The notes under the pieces: generated by a model | Database searches by the model: none | Seen by the model: only the letters and a program-made list of their open reading frames with translations | Told to the model about the DNA's origin: nothing | Source: JACCZX01 sp038216465 | GTDB taxonomy: Bacteria > Pseudomonadota > Gammaproteobacteria > Burkholderiales > Burkholderiaceae_F | NCBI GenBank assembly: GCA_038216465.1 | Contig: JBBQQC010000024.1 | Coordinates: 1 to 52,459, forward strand | Direction of reading: 5' to 3' | DNA: 52,459 bases | Program-made: the position numbers and the translations under genes | Part shown: piece after piece, positions 17,261 to 26,782 of the stretch | Layout: the number at the start of each line of letters is the position of its first letter | Numbering within the stretch: position 1 is the stretch's first letter

Positions 17261-17800
17261 CTAGTTCGCTCGCTGCTTGCGATAGAGCACATGCCGTCGC
17301 AACGCATGGCCGTCCGGGATGCGCGGATGATCGAAATCGCCGCCGGTATCGCGCCGCATGCCGATTCGTTCCATTACGCGCCGCGACCGATGGTTGCCGG
17401 CGGCGGTAAAGGAAACGATCTCCGGCAGCTGCAACGTCCCAAAGCCGTAGTCCAACGCAAGGCGCGCCGCTTCGGTCGCGTAACCGTGTCCCCAGAACTG
17501 CGGCCGGAACCTCCATCCAACTTCGACACACGGCGTAAACGGCGTTTGATAGGGCGGCTCGCTCAGGCCGGTGAAGCCTGCGCATTCGCCGCCGATGTCA
17601 ACGCACCACCAACCCCACCCGCGCTCCTCGGTCGACGCTCGCATGCGAGCCAGCATCGCGTCCGATTCCTCCCGGGTCAGCAGCGCGACGAAAAACTCCA
17701 TCACGCGGGGATCGGCGTTCATCGCCGCGAAAGCATCGGCGTCGCGGTCTCGCCATTGCCGTAGCACAACACGCTCGCCGGCCAGCCTTGCAGGCTTCAT
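17261..17800 (-). CDS. GNAT-family N-acetyltransferase (RimJ/RimL type)
   Basis: A 179-residue acetyltransferase of the acetyltransf_3 kind. The N-terminal strand (RLAGERVVLRQWRDRDADAF) and the acetyl-CoA loop (FWGHGYATEAARLALDYGF) are typical, followed by the NHRSRRVMERIGM block. RimJ/RimL relatives acetylate ribosomal-protein N-termini, but many members have other targets; none can be assigned. The start at 17800 has GGGAG upstream, and longer open frame to 18103 would invade the divergent aldehyde dehydrogenase gene. Confidence 0.88.
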   Translation of the reverse strand: MKPARLAGERVVLRQWRDRDADAFAAMNADPRVMEFFVALLTREESDAMLARMRASTEERGWGWWCVDIGGECAGFTGLSEPPYQTPFTPCVEVGWRFRPQFWGHGYATEAARLALDYGFGTLQLPEIVSFTAAGNHRSRRVMERIGMRRDTGGDFDHPRIPDGHALRRHVLYRKQRAN

Positions 17801-17851
17801 CGGGGGCTCCCGTCGGAGGGAATATTGAAGCACACGCAGTAAGCTATCGGC

Positions 17852-19270
17852 ATGAACGCTTCCGACACGCCTGCCGAGCTGCACGTCGCCTTTCAGATTC
17901 AACGTGCTGCCTACGACGCCGCTCCGTTTGCCGAATGGGACGACCGGCATAGCCGTCTGGATCGACTGCGTCGAATCTTGACGGACAACGAGCCAGCGAT
18001 CGAAGCGGCAATCGATTCCGATTTCGCTGGCCGTCCGAGAGCCGAGACGCAGATCGCCGAAATTTTTCCGAGCTTGGCCGAGATCCGCAGCGCGATCAAG
18101 CACGGACGACGCTGGATGAAGCCGCGCAGCGCCGGCGTATCAAAGTGGTTCTGGCCGGCGCGCGCCAACATCGTTCCACGTCCGCTGGGTGTGGTGGGCA
18201 TCATCGTTCCATGGAACTATCCGCTCTTCCTGGCGGTCAGCCCGCTTGCAGCCGCGCTGGTTGCCGGCAACCGGGCGATGGTCAAGATGTCCGAATTCAC
18301 GCCGGCGTTCTCCGCACTTTTTCAGCGACTGATTGCGGGGGCGTTCCGCGCCAGCGAAGTGGCAGTCATCACCGGTGACGCGGACGTCGCGGCGCAATTC
18401 TCGGCGCTGCCGTTCGATCACCTGTTGTTCACGGGCTCGACGCCGGTCGGTCGCAAAGTGATGAGCGCCGCTGCACAGAACCTGACGCCGGTTACTCTCG
18501 AACTGGGAGGCAAATCACCGACCGTGATTGCGCCGGGCTATCCGGTCGAACAAGCGGTGCAGCGCGTGCTCGCGGGCAAGTTGCTGAATGCCGGCCAGAC
18601 GTGCATCGCGCCGGACTACGTCCTGGTTCCACGCAGCGAGCTGCAGTCGTTCGTCGCATCGGCTTGCAGACAGGCGAATCGCATGTACCCCGGTGGCCTG
18701 AACGATGCAGACTACTGCAGCATCGTCAATGCGCGGCAATTTGAGCGGCTCTCGCGCTACCTTGAGCAAGCGCGTAGCGCAGGCGCCACGATCGTCCCGT
18801 TATTTGCCGGCGCAGAGCGCGACGACGGCAGACATCGTCTGGCACCGGCGATCGTTATCGACCCGCCGCAGGACCTCGAGGTAATGCACGAAGAGATTTT
18901 CGGTCCGCTACTGCCCGTGATTCCCTACGACGCAGTGAAAGACGCGCTTGCCTTCATCAACGCGCACCCGCGCCCACTCGCGCTTTACTGGTTCGACAAC
19001 GACACCCAACGCGCCGAGACAGTGCTGAAGGAAACGCATGCGGGTGGCGTTTGCCTTAACGAAACCTTGCTGCATGTCGCCCAGGAAGATCTGCCCTTTG
19101 GCGGCGTCGGTGCTTCAGGTATGGGTCACTACCACGGCCGCTGGGGATTCGACACATTCAGCAAGCTGACGCCCGTTTTTCGTCAGTCGCGATTTAGCGG
19201 AACCAAAGTGTTCCTGCCGCCTTACTCGGCTCGCGCGTCCAAGATGCTGAAGCTGATGAAACGGTTCTGA
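17852..19270 (+). CDS. Coniferyl-aldehyde dehydrogenase-like aldehyde dehydrogenase
   Basis: A 472-residue class 3-type aldehyde dehydrogenase. The catalytic Cys251 (NAGQTCIAPDYVLVP) and general base Glu217 (TLELGGKSP) are present, as are VPWNYPLFLAVSP and the C-terminal LPFGGVGASGMGHYHG. It resembles coniferyl-aldehyde dehydrogenases (CalB), which oxidise lignin-derived or long-chain aldehydes to acids. The C-terminal hydrophobic/basic end (KMLKLMKRF) is common in this subgroup. Substrate assignment is by resemblance only. The DUF2277 gene follows after 14 bases. Confidence 0.88.
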   Translation: MNASDTPAELHVAFQIQRAAYDAAPFAEWDDRHSRLDRLRRILTDNEPAIEAAIDSDFAGRPRAETQIAEIFPSLAEIRSAIKHGRRWMKPRSAGVSKWFWPARANIVPRPLGVVGIIVPWNYPLFLAVSPLAAALVAGNRAMVKMSEFTPAFSALFQRLIAGAFRASEVAVITGDADVAAQFSALPFDHLLFTGSTPVGRKVMSAAAQNLTPVTLELGGKSPTVIAPGYPVEQAVQRVLAGKLLNAGQTCIAPDYVLVPRSELQSFVASACRQANRMYPGGLNDADYCSIVNARQFERLSRYLEQARSAGATIVPLFAGAERDDGRHRLAPAIVIDPPQDLEVMHEEIFGPLLPVIPYDAVKDALAFINAHPRPLALYWFDNDTQRAETVLKETHAGGVCLNETLLHVAQEDLPFGGVGASGMGHYHGRWGFDTFSKLTPVFRQSRFSGTKVFLPPYSARASKMLKLMKRF

Positions 19271-19284
19271 TTAAGAGGCAAGCT

Positions 19285-19554
19285 ATGTGCAGAAGCATCA
19301 AGACGCTCTACAACTTCGAGCCGCCGGTGACCCACGAAGAGGTGCAAGCGGCTTCGCTGCAGTTCGTTCGAAAGGTAACCGGCTTCAACCGGCCGTCGAA
19401 AATCAACGAGGCGGCCTTTGCGGGCGCGGTGGATGATATTGCCGCAATCTGCAGCCGCCTATTGACGTCGCTGCAAACGACCGCACCTCCGAAGGACCGT
19501 GAGGAAGAGGCAGCGAAGGCGCGCGAGCGTTCAGCGTACCGATTCCCCGCGTAA
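19285..19554 (+). CDS. DUF2277 family protein
   Basis: An 89-residue protein recognised by its N-terminal block (MCRSIKTLYNFEPP, then AASLQFVRKVTGF), the DUF2277 signature. The second residue is the conserved cysteine. Function is unknown. It follows the aldehyde dehydrogenase by 14 bases and probably shares its transcript. The C-terminus ends in a charged helix (KDREEEAAKARERSAYRF). Confidence 0.88.
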   Translation: MCRSIKTLYNFEPPVTHEEVQAASLQFVRKVTGFNRPSKINEAAFAGAVDDIAAICSRLLTSLQTTAPPKDREEEAAKARERSAYRFPA

Positions 19555-19640
19555 TACGGTCACTGATTCGGCGACGACTCGCGGTTGCTGGCGATTTATT
19601 TCACTGTCGCCGGTTCTGCTTGACGCGACCGCGGCCCTGG

Positions 19641-20225
19641 TCAAGCGACGCGCTGATCCACGTTCGGCAGCCTGTTGACATTCGCAAACGCGCGCGCGTT
19701 GTCGAAGTCGACGATCGCTGCGTTCGCCGAAGCGAGCCAGCGATGCATCGCACGCTCTCCAGCGGCGACAAGCCGCGCAAGCTGATCTGCGCAACCCGCG
19801 TTCACCACGGCGAACAGCGGCTGCAGGCGCTCCTGCACGCGGGCGCATGCAGCCACCGCATCCGCTTCGAAAACGGCGCTCATCAGACGCTGCACCAGAT
19901 CGTCGGGCAGATACGGCGCATCGCACGGAACGATGGCCATCCAGTTCGTGCGCGCGCGCCGCAGGCCGCTGAGCACGCCGATCAGCGGCCCGGCAAACGA
20001 TTCACCGTTGGCATCTTGGGCATCATCCCGCACGACCTCGCCCAGTGCTGAGTAGCGATCGATGTTTCGATTGGCTGATATCAGCAGCGTCCCGACCTGC
20101 GGTGCGAAGCGCTGTACGACGGAGGCGACCAGCGGCCGGCCTTCGTAGGCGATCCAACCCTTGTCGGCGCCGCCGACACGCTCGCCACGTCCGCCGGCGA
20201 GGATCAGGCCGGTCAGATCGCTCAT
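19641..20225 (-). CDS. mobA: Molybdenum cofactor guanylyltransferase
   Basis: A 194-residue nucleotidyltransferase that attaches GMP to molybdopterin to form the guanine-dinucleotide cofactor. The N-terminal GTP-binding motif LILAGGRGERVGGADKGW and the metal-binding PCDAPYLP motif are intact. Length fits E. coli MobA (194). It lies 3 bases downstream of moaA on the same strand, so the first and last parts of Moco synthesis are paired here. Confidence 0.93.
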   Translation of the reverse strand: MSDLTGLILAGGRGERVGGADKGWIAYEGRPLVASVVQRFAPQVGTLLISANRNIDRYSALGEVVRDDAQDANGESFAGPLIGVLSGLRRARTNWMAIVPCDAPYLPDDLVQRLMSAVFEADAVAACARVQERLQPLFAVVNAGCADQLARLVAAGERAMHRWLASANAAIVDFDNARAFANVNRLPNVDQRVA

Positions 20226-20228
20226 ACG

Positions 20229-21350
20229 CTACCCGCCGATATACGACATTTCAACTTTCGGCATCTTCGCGGTCGCTTCGGTGCGCACTTCAGAATAGCG
20301 ATCGTCACGCACGCTCCAAATGCGCCCGATCTGCGCATCGAGCTGCACGTCGCTCAGTGGCGCTTGTTGATCGCTGCCGCGCAGCAGCGGCCGGAGGTCA
20401 TGACCATGATCAGAAAAAAGACATAGATAAAGTTTCCCTTCGGTAGACAAGCGGGCGCGTGTGCAGGCCCGGCAGAACGCCTGCGATACGCTCGAGATCA
20501 CGCCGATCTCGCCTTGTCCGTCGCGGTAGCGCCAGCGCTCAGCGACTTCGCCAGTGTAGTTGGCGTCGATAGGCTCCAGCGGAAACTGCTCAGCGATGCG
20601 GCGCAAGACTTCGCTCGACGGCACCACTTCACTCATGCGCCAGCCATTCGAGGTGCCAACGTCCATGTATTCGATAAACCGCACGACGTGCCCGCTGCCG
20701 CGGAAGTGCTGCGCCATCGCGACGATTTCATGTTCGTTGACACCGCGTTTGACGACCATGTTGATCTTCAGCGGCGCCAATCCGGCGGCCGCAGCCGCAT
20801 CAATACCCGCGAGCACATCACGCACCGGAAAATCGACGTCGTTCATGCTCCGAAAGGTGGCGTCATCAAGCCCGTCCAGCGAAACGGTCACCCGCTTGAG
20901 CCCGGCGTCTGCAAGTTCCTTGGCTTTGCGCGCCAGCACCGAGCCGTTGGTCGTCAATGCAATGTCAAGTGCGTCGCCTGCGGTGGTGGTCAGCGGCGAG
21001 AGCATTGCAATCAGCTTGTGCAAATCCTTGCGCAACAACGGTTCGCCGCCGGTCAAACGAATTTTTTCGGCACCGTGGCGCACGAATGATCGCGCCAGGC
21101 GCGTAATTTCCTCGAAGGTCAGCAGCTCGCTATGACGCAAGAAGCGGTAGTCCGAATCGAATACTTCCTTCGGCATGCAATACGTGCACCGAAAGTTGCA
21201 GCGATCCGTGACCGAGATGCGAAGATCGCGTAACGGGCGGCCGAGCCGGTCCTTAACCTGGCCGAACGGCGAGCGGTCGGCAGAATCTTCCATCAAGCGC
21301 GGCGGACGCGCGGCGCGCGTGTCGATCAGCGGAATGACGCGGCTGTTCAT
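20229..21350 (-). CDS. moaA: GTP 3',8-cyclase MoaA (radical SAM)
   Basis: A 373-residue radical-SAM enzyme that starts molybdopterin synthesis from GTP. The N-terminal 4Fe-4S motif is Cys51, Cys55, Cys58 (CNFRCTYC); the C-terminal cluster cysteines are in FCRACTRARLS and LYLCLFS. The protein ends in Gly-Gly, which the enzyme needs for radical chemistry. The first 20-30 residues are longer than in E. coli, so the start could be the internal Met at residue 20. mobA follows and rne lies 48 bases upstream. Confidence 0.95.
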   Translation of the reverse strand: MNSRVIPLIDTRAARPPRLMEDSADRSPFGQVKDRLGRPLRDLRISVTDRCNFRCTYCMPKEVFDSDYRFLRHSELLTFEEITRLARSFVRHGAEKIRLTGGEPLLRKDLHKLIAMLSPLTTTAGDALDIALTTNGSVLARKAKELADAGLKRVTVSLDGLDDATFRSMNDVDFPVRDVLAGIDAAAAAGLAPLKINMVVKRGVNEHEIVAMAQHFRGSGHVVRFIEYMDVGTSNGWRMSEVVPSSEVLRRIAEQFPLEPIDANYTGEVAERWRYRDGQGEIGVISSVSQAFCRACTRARLSTEGKLYLCLFSDHGHDLRPLLRGSDQQAPLSDVQLDAQIGRIWSVRDDRYSEVRTEATAKMPKVEMSYIGG

Positions 21351-21398
21351 GGCGCAATGTTACCGGGGCCGATACGCGCACCCCGGCTAAAAAATCCG

Positions 21399-24269
21399 CT
21401 AAACGCCTGCACGCTCCCCGGGGGTGGGCTGTGTTTCAACCTGCACCAACGGCGCTTCGTCCAACGGCGGCAACTGCGCGCGCTCGCGCCGGGTGCGCGG
21501 CGGCGCGGGTTCCGCGGCCATTTTTGCCTGCGTTTCGGCGTGTTTGTCGGATGTGGTTTGCACCAGCGTCAACCCGGCGCTCTCCAGTACCGGTTGCAGA
21601 TCGTCGATCGGAAGTGGGGCCTGCTGCACGACTGGAATCGAAATCATCGTGGCCGAACTCACCAGCGGCGGCACGCGCACCGCCGTGATGTTGCTGACGA
21701 TCACGGGTTCATGCGCGGTTGCTGCCTGCAGTGCAGGAACGACCGGCTCGATCAAGGGCTCGCTGACTAAAGCGGAGGCAACGATCGCGGGTTCGTCGTA
21801 AGGCTCGACAGCGAGCGGAGCGGGGTCCAGCACGTCGTGCTCGACGGCCAGCGCATCGCCGTCGGCGATAGGGCCGTTGTGGCCGCGCGTCGACGGCGGC
21901 GCATCGGCGCCTTCACCACGACCGCCGCGACCGCGCCTGCGGCGCCGTCTGCGACCACGCTGATCTTCCTGACCTTCCTCGCGTGGCGCCTCAGCAGCGA
22001 CGACGTCGGAAGTAACCAACGTTCCCACGGCGGCGATCGACGGTGAAGGTCCGATGTCTTCCGGCATCGTCAGGCGCTCTGCGGGCTCGGCCACGATCGA
22101 CTTGTCTTTGTCGGGTCGCGAGCGTGGCTTGCGCTTCTCAACTTCGTCGTCGCCGCGCGCGTCGCGAGATGGCGTTTCCTTGCGCGTCTTGGCGTCGGAT
22201 TTCACCGCCGCGGGGCGCCGCTCGTCGAAGCGCTTGGCGTCGCGTTCGCCGGGACGCACATCGGCGTCTCGTTTGCCGTCGCGACGCTCGCCGCCCCCCT
22301 TGCCATCGCGCCGACCATCGCGGCGGCCATCGCGCCGTCCGTCGCCGTTGCCACGACCGCGCCGGTGGTCGCCCGCAGTGCGTTCGCTACGGACAGGTTT
22401 CGGGTTAACGGGCGCTGGCGTGGCGACGATCGGGGCCACCTCCGAAACATTGGTGCCGGCGAAGAACGCAACAATACGGTCCCACATGCTGACCTGAGGC
22501 CGCTGTTCCCGAACCGTCGGCAGCGCCACAGCAGCCGGCTGCTGGACGGGCATAGGGGCGGGTGTCTCGGGCACGATACCCTTAACGACCGCCTCTTGAC
22601 GCGCGCGAACGTCCTCCACCTTGCCGCGCAGGTAAGGTGTGTCCGTACTCGGCGCGAGCTCCGCGGCACGCTCGAAGCTCGCCTTCGTCACTTCGAGGCG
22701 CGCGTCGTCATGCCGCAGACGTTCGATGTGATAGTGCGGCGTATCGATGAATTTGTTCGGGATCAGCACGACCGATACGCGTAGGCGGGCTTCGATCTTT
22801 GCGATGTCGGCACGCTTCTCGTTCAGCAGATAACTGGCGACTTCGACCGGCACTTGCGCGTGCACGGCGGCGGTGCCTTCTTTCATCGCTTCTTCCTGCA
22901 GGATGCGCAGAATGTGCAGCGCGGAGCTTTCCGTATCGCGTATCACACCGACACCATTACAGCGCGGACACGTGACGTGGCTGCCTTCGTTCAACGCGGG
23001 CCTAATACGCTGACGCGACAGTTCCATCAGGCCAAAGCGCGAGATCTTGCCCATCTGCACGCGCGCACGGTCGTAATGCAACGCGTCTTTCAATCGGTTC
23101 TCGACCTGGCGCTGATTCTTCAGATCCTCCATGTCGATGAAGTCGATCACGATCAACCCGCCGAGGTCGCGCAGGCGCAGCTGACGCGCAACTTCATCGG
23201 CGGCCTCCATGTTGGTTCGCATCGCGGTTTCTTCGATGTCCGAGCCTTTGGTCGAGCGGGCGGAGTTCACATCAACCGACACCAGCGCCTCGGTATGGTC
23301 GACCACGATCGAGCCCCCGGACGGCAGCGGCACCTGGCGCGAGTACGCGGTCTCGATCTGGTGCTCGATCTGAAAGCGAGAGAACAGAGGGACGTCGTCC
23401 TTGTAGCGCTTCACGCGCTGCAGGTTGTCAGGCATCACGTGCGCCATGAATTGGCGCGCCTGCTCGTAGATGTCGTCGGTGTCGACCAGAATCTCGCCGA
23501 TCTCGGGATGAAAGTAGTCGCGGATCGCTCGAATCACCAGATTCGATTCCTCGACGATCAGGAACGGCGGCGGGTTGGCGCGCTTCAATCGCTGCCCATC
23601 GGTGCCGTTCTGGCTATCGACGTACGTTGTGGTCTTCTTGCCTTCCTCATCGGTGACGACCAGCTCGAATTGCGGTCGTCCCGCCCCCTCGATCGCGTGC
23701 CACAGCTTCATCAGGTAGTTCAGATCCCACTGCAGCTCTTCGACGCTGCGTCCGATGCCGGCGGTGCGCGCGATGATCGACATTCCGGACGGCAGATCGA
23801 GCTGGTCCATCGTCTCGCGTAGCTCCTGCCGGTCCTCGCCTTCGATTCGGCGCGATACGCCGCCGCCGCGCGGGTTGTTGGGCATCAGCACCAGGTAGCG
23901 CCCTGCGAGCGACACAAATGTCGTCAGTGCCGCGCCCTTGTTGCCGCGCACTTCCTTTTCGCTTTGGACGACGAGTTCCTGACCTTCTTTCAGCGCATCC
24001 TGGATGCGCGCGGTGCGCACGTCGACGCCGTCACGGAAGTAAATCTTCGATACTTCCTTGAACGGCAGAAAGCCGTGGCGCTCTTCCCCGTAGTCAACGA
24101 AGCAGGCTTCGAGGCTCGGCTCGACGCGCGTGATGACGCCCTTGTAGATATTGGATTTGCGCTGTTCGCGTCCGGCGGTTTCGATATCGATGTCGACCAG
24201 CCGCTGGCCGTCGACGATCGCCACGCGCAGCTCTTCTGCGTGCGTGGCATTGAACAACATGCGTTTCAT
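21399..24269 (-). CDS. rne: Ribonuclease E
   Basis: A 956-residue endoribonuclease and degradosome scaffold. The N-terminal half has the S1 domain (KSNIYKGVITRVEPSLEACF), the 5'-sensor region, the catalytic stretch (VSVDVNSARST and IVIDFIDM) and the zinc-link CPRCNGVG. The C-terminal half (from about residue 510) is low-complexity: an Arg/Gly/Asp-rich part with repeated RRDG units (about 22240-22350), a RGRRRRRRRGRGG-like patch, then an acidic, Pro/Ala/Val-rich tail. This agrees with a disordered RNA- and protein-binding scaffold. The start at 24269 (MKRMLFNATHAEE) has GGGAG upstream. Confidence 0.96.
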   Translation of the reverse strand: MKRMLFNATHAEELRVAIVDGQRLVDIDIETAGREQRKSNIYKGVITRVEPSLEACFVDYGEERHGFLPFKEVSKIYFRDGVDVRTARIQDALKEGQELVVQSEKEVRGNKGAALTTFVSLAGRYLVLMPNNPRGGGVSRRIEGEDRQELRETMDQLDLPSGMSIIARTAGIGRSVEELQWDLNYLMKLWHAIEGAGRPQFELVVTDEEGKKTTTYVDSQNGTDGQRLKRANPPPFLIVEESNLVIRAIRDYFHPEIGEILVDTDDIYEQARQFMAHVMPDNLQRVKRYKDDVPLFSRFQIEHQIETAYSRQVPLPSGGSIVVDHTEALVSVDVNSARSTKGSDIEETAMRTNMEAADEVARQLRLRDLGGLIVIDFIDMEDLKNQRQVENRLKDALHYDRARVQMGKISRFGLMELSRQRIRPALNEGSHVTCPRCNGVGVIRDTESSALHILRILQEEAMKEGTAAVHAQVPVEVASYLLNEKRADIAKIEARLRVSVVLIPNKFIDTPHYHIERLRHDDARLEVTKASFERAAELAPSTDTPYLRGKVEDVRARQEAVVKGIVPETPAPMPVQQPAAVALPTVREQRPQVSMWDRIVAFFAGTNVSEVAPIVATPAPVNPKPVRSERTAGDHRRGRGNGDGRRDGRRDGRRDGKGGGERRDGKRDADVRPGERDAKRFDERRPAAVKSDAKTRKETPSRDARGDDEVEKRKPRSRPDKDKSIVAEPAERLTMPEDIGPSPSIAAVGTLVTSDVVAAEAPREEGQEDQRGRRRRRRRGRGGRGEGADAPPSTRGHNGPIADGDALAVEHDVLDPAPLAVEPYDEPAIVASALVSEPLIEPVVPALQAATAHEPVIVSNITAVRVPPLVSSATMISIPVVQQAPLPIDDLQPVLESAGLTLVQTTSDKHAETQAKMAAEPAPPRTRRERAQLPPLDEAPLVQVETQPTPGERAGV

Positions 24270-24751
24270 CAGCACTCCCTGCACCTTCGGTCTTCACCGT
24301 GGCGCTGTTGTTGTGCTGAAACGAAGCGGTGGAGAACTAGAGTCTCAGGTTTCGGGAACAAGGGCCGCCGGCGCAGCGGGTGCGCCGAGAGCGGCTATGC
24401 AGCGTGCATTCAATAGACGATGCGCGGCCCACCGGCCGGCGCCAGCGGGGCGCGGCTCGAAGTCTTCAATGGGGGAGGCGGATCGCATGGAGCACTGTTC
24501 CGGAGGCTGATCTCGTTATTCTGGTCCGAACGAATCGTTTCAGCGGAGTCGGCTCATCGCCGACTCGGGGTGCACTCGCTGCGATCATCAAGAAGACAAG
24601 GCAGCGACTGCGAATTCAAGAGGTGATGTCACCTCCACATGCCGTGGACGCTAAGCGTCTAGGGCGCCTGTGCGGAGATGAGCGTAGCTACAATCTCCGC
24701 GATGCGGGTTCAGTTGCATTCAAATGTCCCGACCGCGCGAGTATAGGCAAG
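24270..24751. promoter_or_regulatory. Long rne-rluC divergent intergenic region (rne leader)
   Basis: No gene is supported in these 482 bases. It should contain both promoters and the 5' leader of rne, which in other bacteria mediates RNase E autoregulation. A perfect 8-bp hairpin GAGTCGGC-TCATC-GCCGACTC occurs at 24546-24566. A TACAAT (24689-24694) could be the rluC -10 element, but I see no good -35 element. Confidence 0.45.
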
Positions 24752-25780
24752 ATGAGCCCTGCGCGTAAAACCGGAAAAAGGGGGGTGGCAGCGCTGGCGG
24801 GCGAACCCGAAGGCGCCGCGCAGCCGCAGCCGGTGACCGCTGACCATGCTTCCTACCGCACGATCGGTCCTGAGGCCGAGGGGCAACGGCTTGACAACTA
24901 TCTGATCCGCATCGCCAAAGGCGTACCGAAAAGCCACGTCTACCGGGTCGTGCGTCAAGGCGAGGTCAGAGTCAACAAGGGACGGGTTGCGGTCGATTAT
25001 CGACTGGCGGCAGGCGACCAAGTGCGGATCCCGCCGATGCGGATCGCCGAGCGCCCTTCGCCGCTGGCCGCAGTTCCCGCAGACGCGATGCCGCCGATAC
25101 TGTTCGAGGATGAGCACTTAATCGCTGTCGACAAGCCGAGCGGATTGGCGGCGCACGGTGGCAGCGGTATCGCTTTCGGCTTGATCGAACGCGTACGCGC
25201 CGCGCGACCGAATCAACCGTTTCTCGAACTGGTGCACCGGCTCGATCGCGAGACGTCGGGCATTCTGCTGCTGGCAAAATCGCGCCGCGCGTTGCTTCAG
25301 TTGCATGAGGATCTGCGCGAAGGACGCGTCGAAAAGCGTTACTCGGTGCTGGTTCGGGGTGATTGGGTCAACGACCGGCAACACGTTCGAGAGCCTCTCA
25401 CCAAATACGTCAACCGGCTGGGCGAGCGCCGGGTCAGCGTTGATGCCGAAGGCATGGCATCGCACACGGTTTTCAGTCTAACCAAGCGCTACGGAAAATT
25501 TTCGCTGCTGGAAGCCGATCTGAAAACCGGTCGCACGCATCAGATTCGCGTGCACCTTACGCATCTGGGATTTCCGATCGTCGGCGATGACAAGTATGGC
25601 GACTTCGAGTTGAACAAGCGCATCGCGCGCGGCGTCGACACCCCGCGCCTGGCGCGGATGTTCCTGCACGCTGCGTCGACGCAATTCAAACATCCGGTCA
25701 GCAGCCGCCCGATGTCACTGCACGCTCCTCTGCCCAGAGAATGTACGGAATTCCTGAAGGATCTCGGTGCGACGGTTTGA
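24752..25780 (+). CDS. rluC: 23S rRNA pseudouridine synthase RluC
   Basis: A 342-residue pseudouridine synthase. The N-terminal S4 RNA-binding domain (GQRLDNYLIRIAKGVPKSHV) and the catalytic motif HRLDRETSGILLLAKS, with its Asp, are clear, as is KTGRTHQIRVHL. RluC modifies 23S rRNA at positions 955, 2504 and 2580 in E. coli. rne divergent from rluC is a common proteobacterial pair and supports the name over RluD. The start at 24752 (MSPARKTGKRG) gives a normal N-terminus. Confidence 0.93.
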   Translation: MSPARKTGKRGVAALAGEPEGAAQPQPVTADHASYRTIGPEAEGQRLDNYLIRIAKGVPKSHVYRVVRQGEVRVNKGRVAVDYRLAAGDQVRIPPMRIAERPSPLAAVPADAMPPILFEDEHLIAVDKPSGLAAHGGSGIAFGLIERVRAARPNQPFLELVHRLDRETSGILLLAKSRRALLQLHEDLREGRVEKRYSVLVRGDWVNDRQHVREPLTKYVNRLGERRVSVDAEGMASHTVFSLTKRYGKFSLLEADLKTGRTHQIRVHLTHLGFPIVGDDKYGDFELNKRIARGVDTPRLARMFLHAASTQFKHPVSSRPMSLHAPLPRECTEFLKDLGATV

Positions 25781-26420
25781 TCTGATCGTTTTCGATTGGG
25801 ATGGCACCATCGTCGACTCAACCACGATGATTGCCGGCTGCATCCGCTGCGCGGCGGCTGACCTCGGGCTTGCGGTGCCCACGCTGGAACAAGCCAGTCA
25901 CGTGATCGGGCTGGGGCTGCTCGATGCGCTGGCGCACGCAGTGCCCGGGCTTGCCACCGATCGCGCGGAGGAATTTTCTGCGCGCTATCGCCACCATTTT
26001 CTCGCGTGCGAGTCGGAGATCGTGTTGTTCGAAGGGATGCGCGGCACGCTCGACGAGCTTGCGGCGAGCCGGGTGCTGTTGGCGGTTGCGACGGGGAAAA
26101 CCAGACGCGGTTTGGACCGTGCGTTGGAATCGACGGGGCTGCGTCGGCTATTTGCATCGTCGCGATGCGCCGATGAGTCGCATTCGAAACCGCACCCGGC
26201 GATGCTGATCGATCTTGCTCGCGAGCTGGGCGTAGCTCCGCAGCGCATGCTGATGATCGGCGATACGACGCATGATCTGCAGATGGCCGCCGCGGCGGGC
26301 GTAAGCAGTATCGGGGTTACCTACGGCGCGCATCACCATGCGCACCTCGCGCCGCATGCGCCGCTGGCGTTGGTGCACTCCGTGTCGGAGCTGCGGGCTT
26401 GGCTGACGGCCAATCTCTAA
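25767..26420 (+). CDS. HAD-IA hydrolase (phosphoglycolate phosphatase-like)
   Basis: A 217-residue HAD phosphatase with motif I DWDGTIVDS, motif II VATGKTRRG, Lys in the HSKPHPAML stretch and motif IV MIGDTTHD. It resembles phosphoglycolate phosphatases but is placed next to rluC in many betaproteobacteria, where its substrate is not known. It starts with GTG and overlaps the end of rluC by 14 bases, so it is translationally coupled. Confidence 0.88.
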   Translation: MRRFDLIVFDWDGTIVDSTTMIAGCIRCAAADLGLAVPTLEQASHVIGLGLLDALAHAVPGLATDRAEEFSARYRHHFLACESEIVLFEGMRGTLDELAASRVLLAVATGKTRRGLDRALESTGLRRLFASSRCADESHSKPHPAMLIDLARELGVAPQRMLMIGDTTHDLQMAAAAGVSSIGVTYGAHHHAHLAPHAPLALVHSVSELRAWLTANL

Positions 26421-26782
26421 TCGACATTTGCGCCTCGTCGGAGCTGCTTAACGGCGGCCAGGGCGTGCGCTTCGAAGTCGATATCGCCGGACGCAACGCG
26501 CCTGCGTTCGCGATTCGCTTTGGCGGGCGGGTTTTTGCCTACTTGAACCGGTGCGCACACGTTGCGATGGAGCTCGATTGGCAACCGGGCCTTTTTTTCG
26601 ATTTCGATGCCGAACACCTGCTGTGTTCGACGCACGGCGCGTTCTACGATCCAGTCACCGGCGCATGCCGAGGAGGTGCGTGTACCGGGCACGGTGGGCT
26701 GCGTGCATTAACGATCGTCGAGCGCGACGGTCGTGTGATGTGGCGGCCTGACGGCTACGCCGAGCCCTTAAGTCAAACCTAG
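26399..26782 (+). CDS. Rieske [2Fe-2S] ferredoxin-like protein
   Basis: A 127-residue soluble Rieske protein. The two cluster-binding boxes are CAH (RCAHVAMELDW) and CSTHG (LLCSTHGAFYDPVTGACRGG). It lacks membrane anchors and is probably an electron carrier or an uncharacterised redox protein. The start is TTG at 26399, with GGAG about 8 bases upstream; it overlaps the HAD gene by 22 bases. It overlaps the convergent methylase gene by 4 bases at the stop codons. Confidence 0.87.
   Translation: MADGQSLIDICASSELLNGGQGVRFEVDIAGRNAPAFAIRFGGRVFAYLNRCAHVAMELDWQPGLFFDFDAEHLLCSTHGAFYDPVTGACRGGACTGHGGLRALTIVERDGRVMWRPDGYAEPLSQT

Noticed and set aside
22854..23822. A 322-residue open frame on the plus strand
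   Set aside because: It is antisense to the catalytic half of rne and is a by-product of high GC content.
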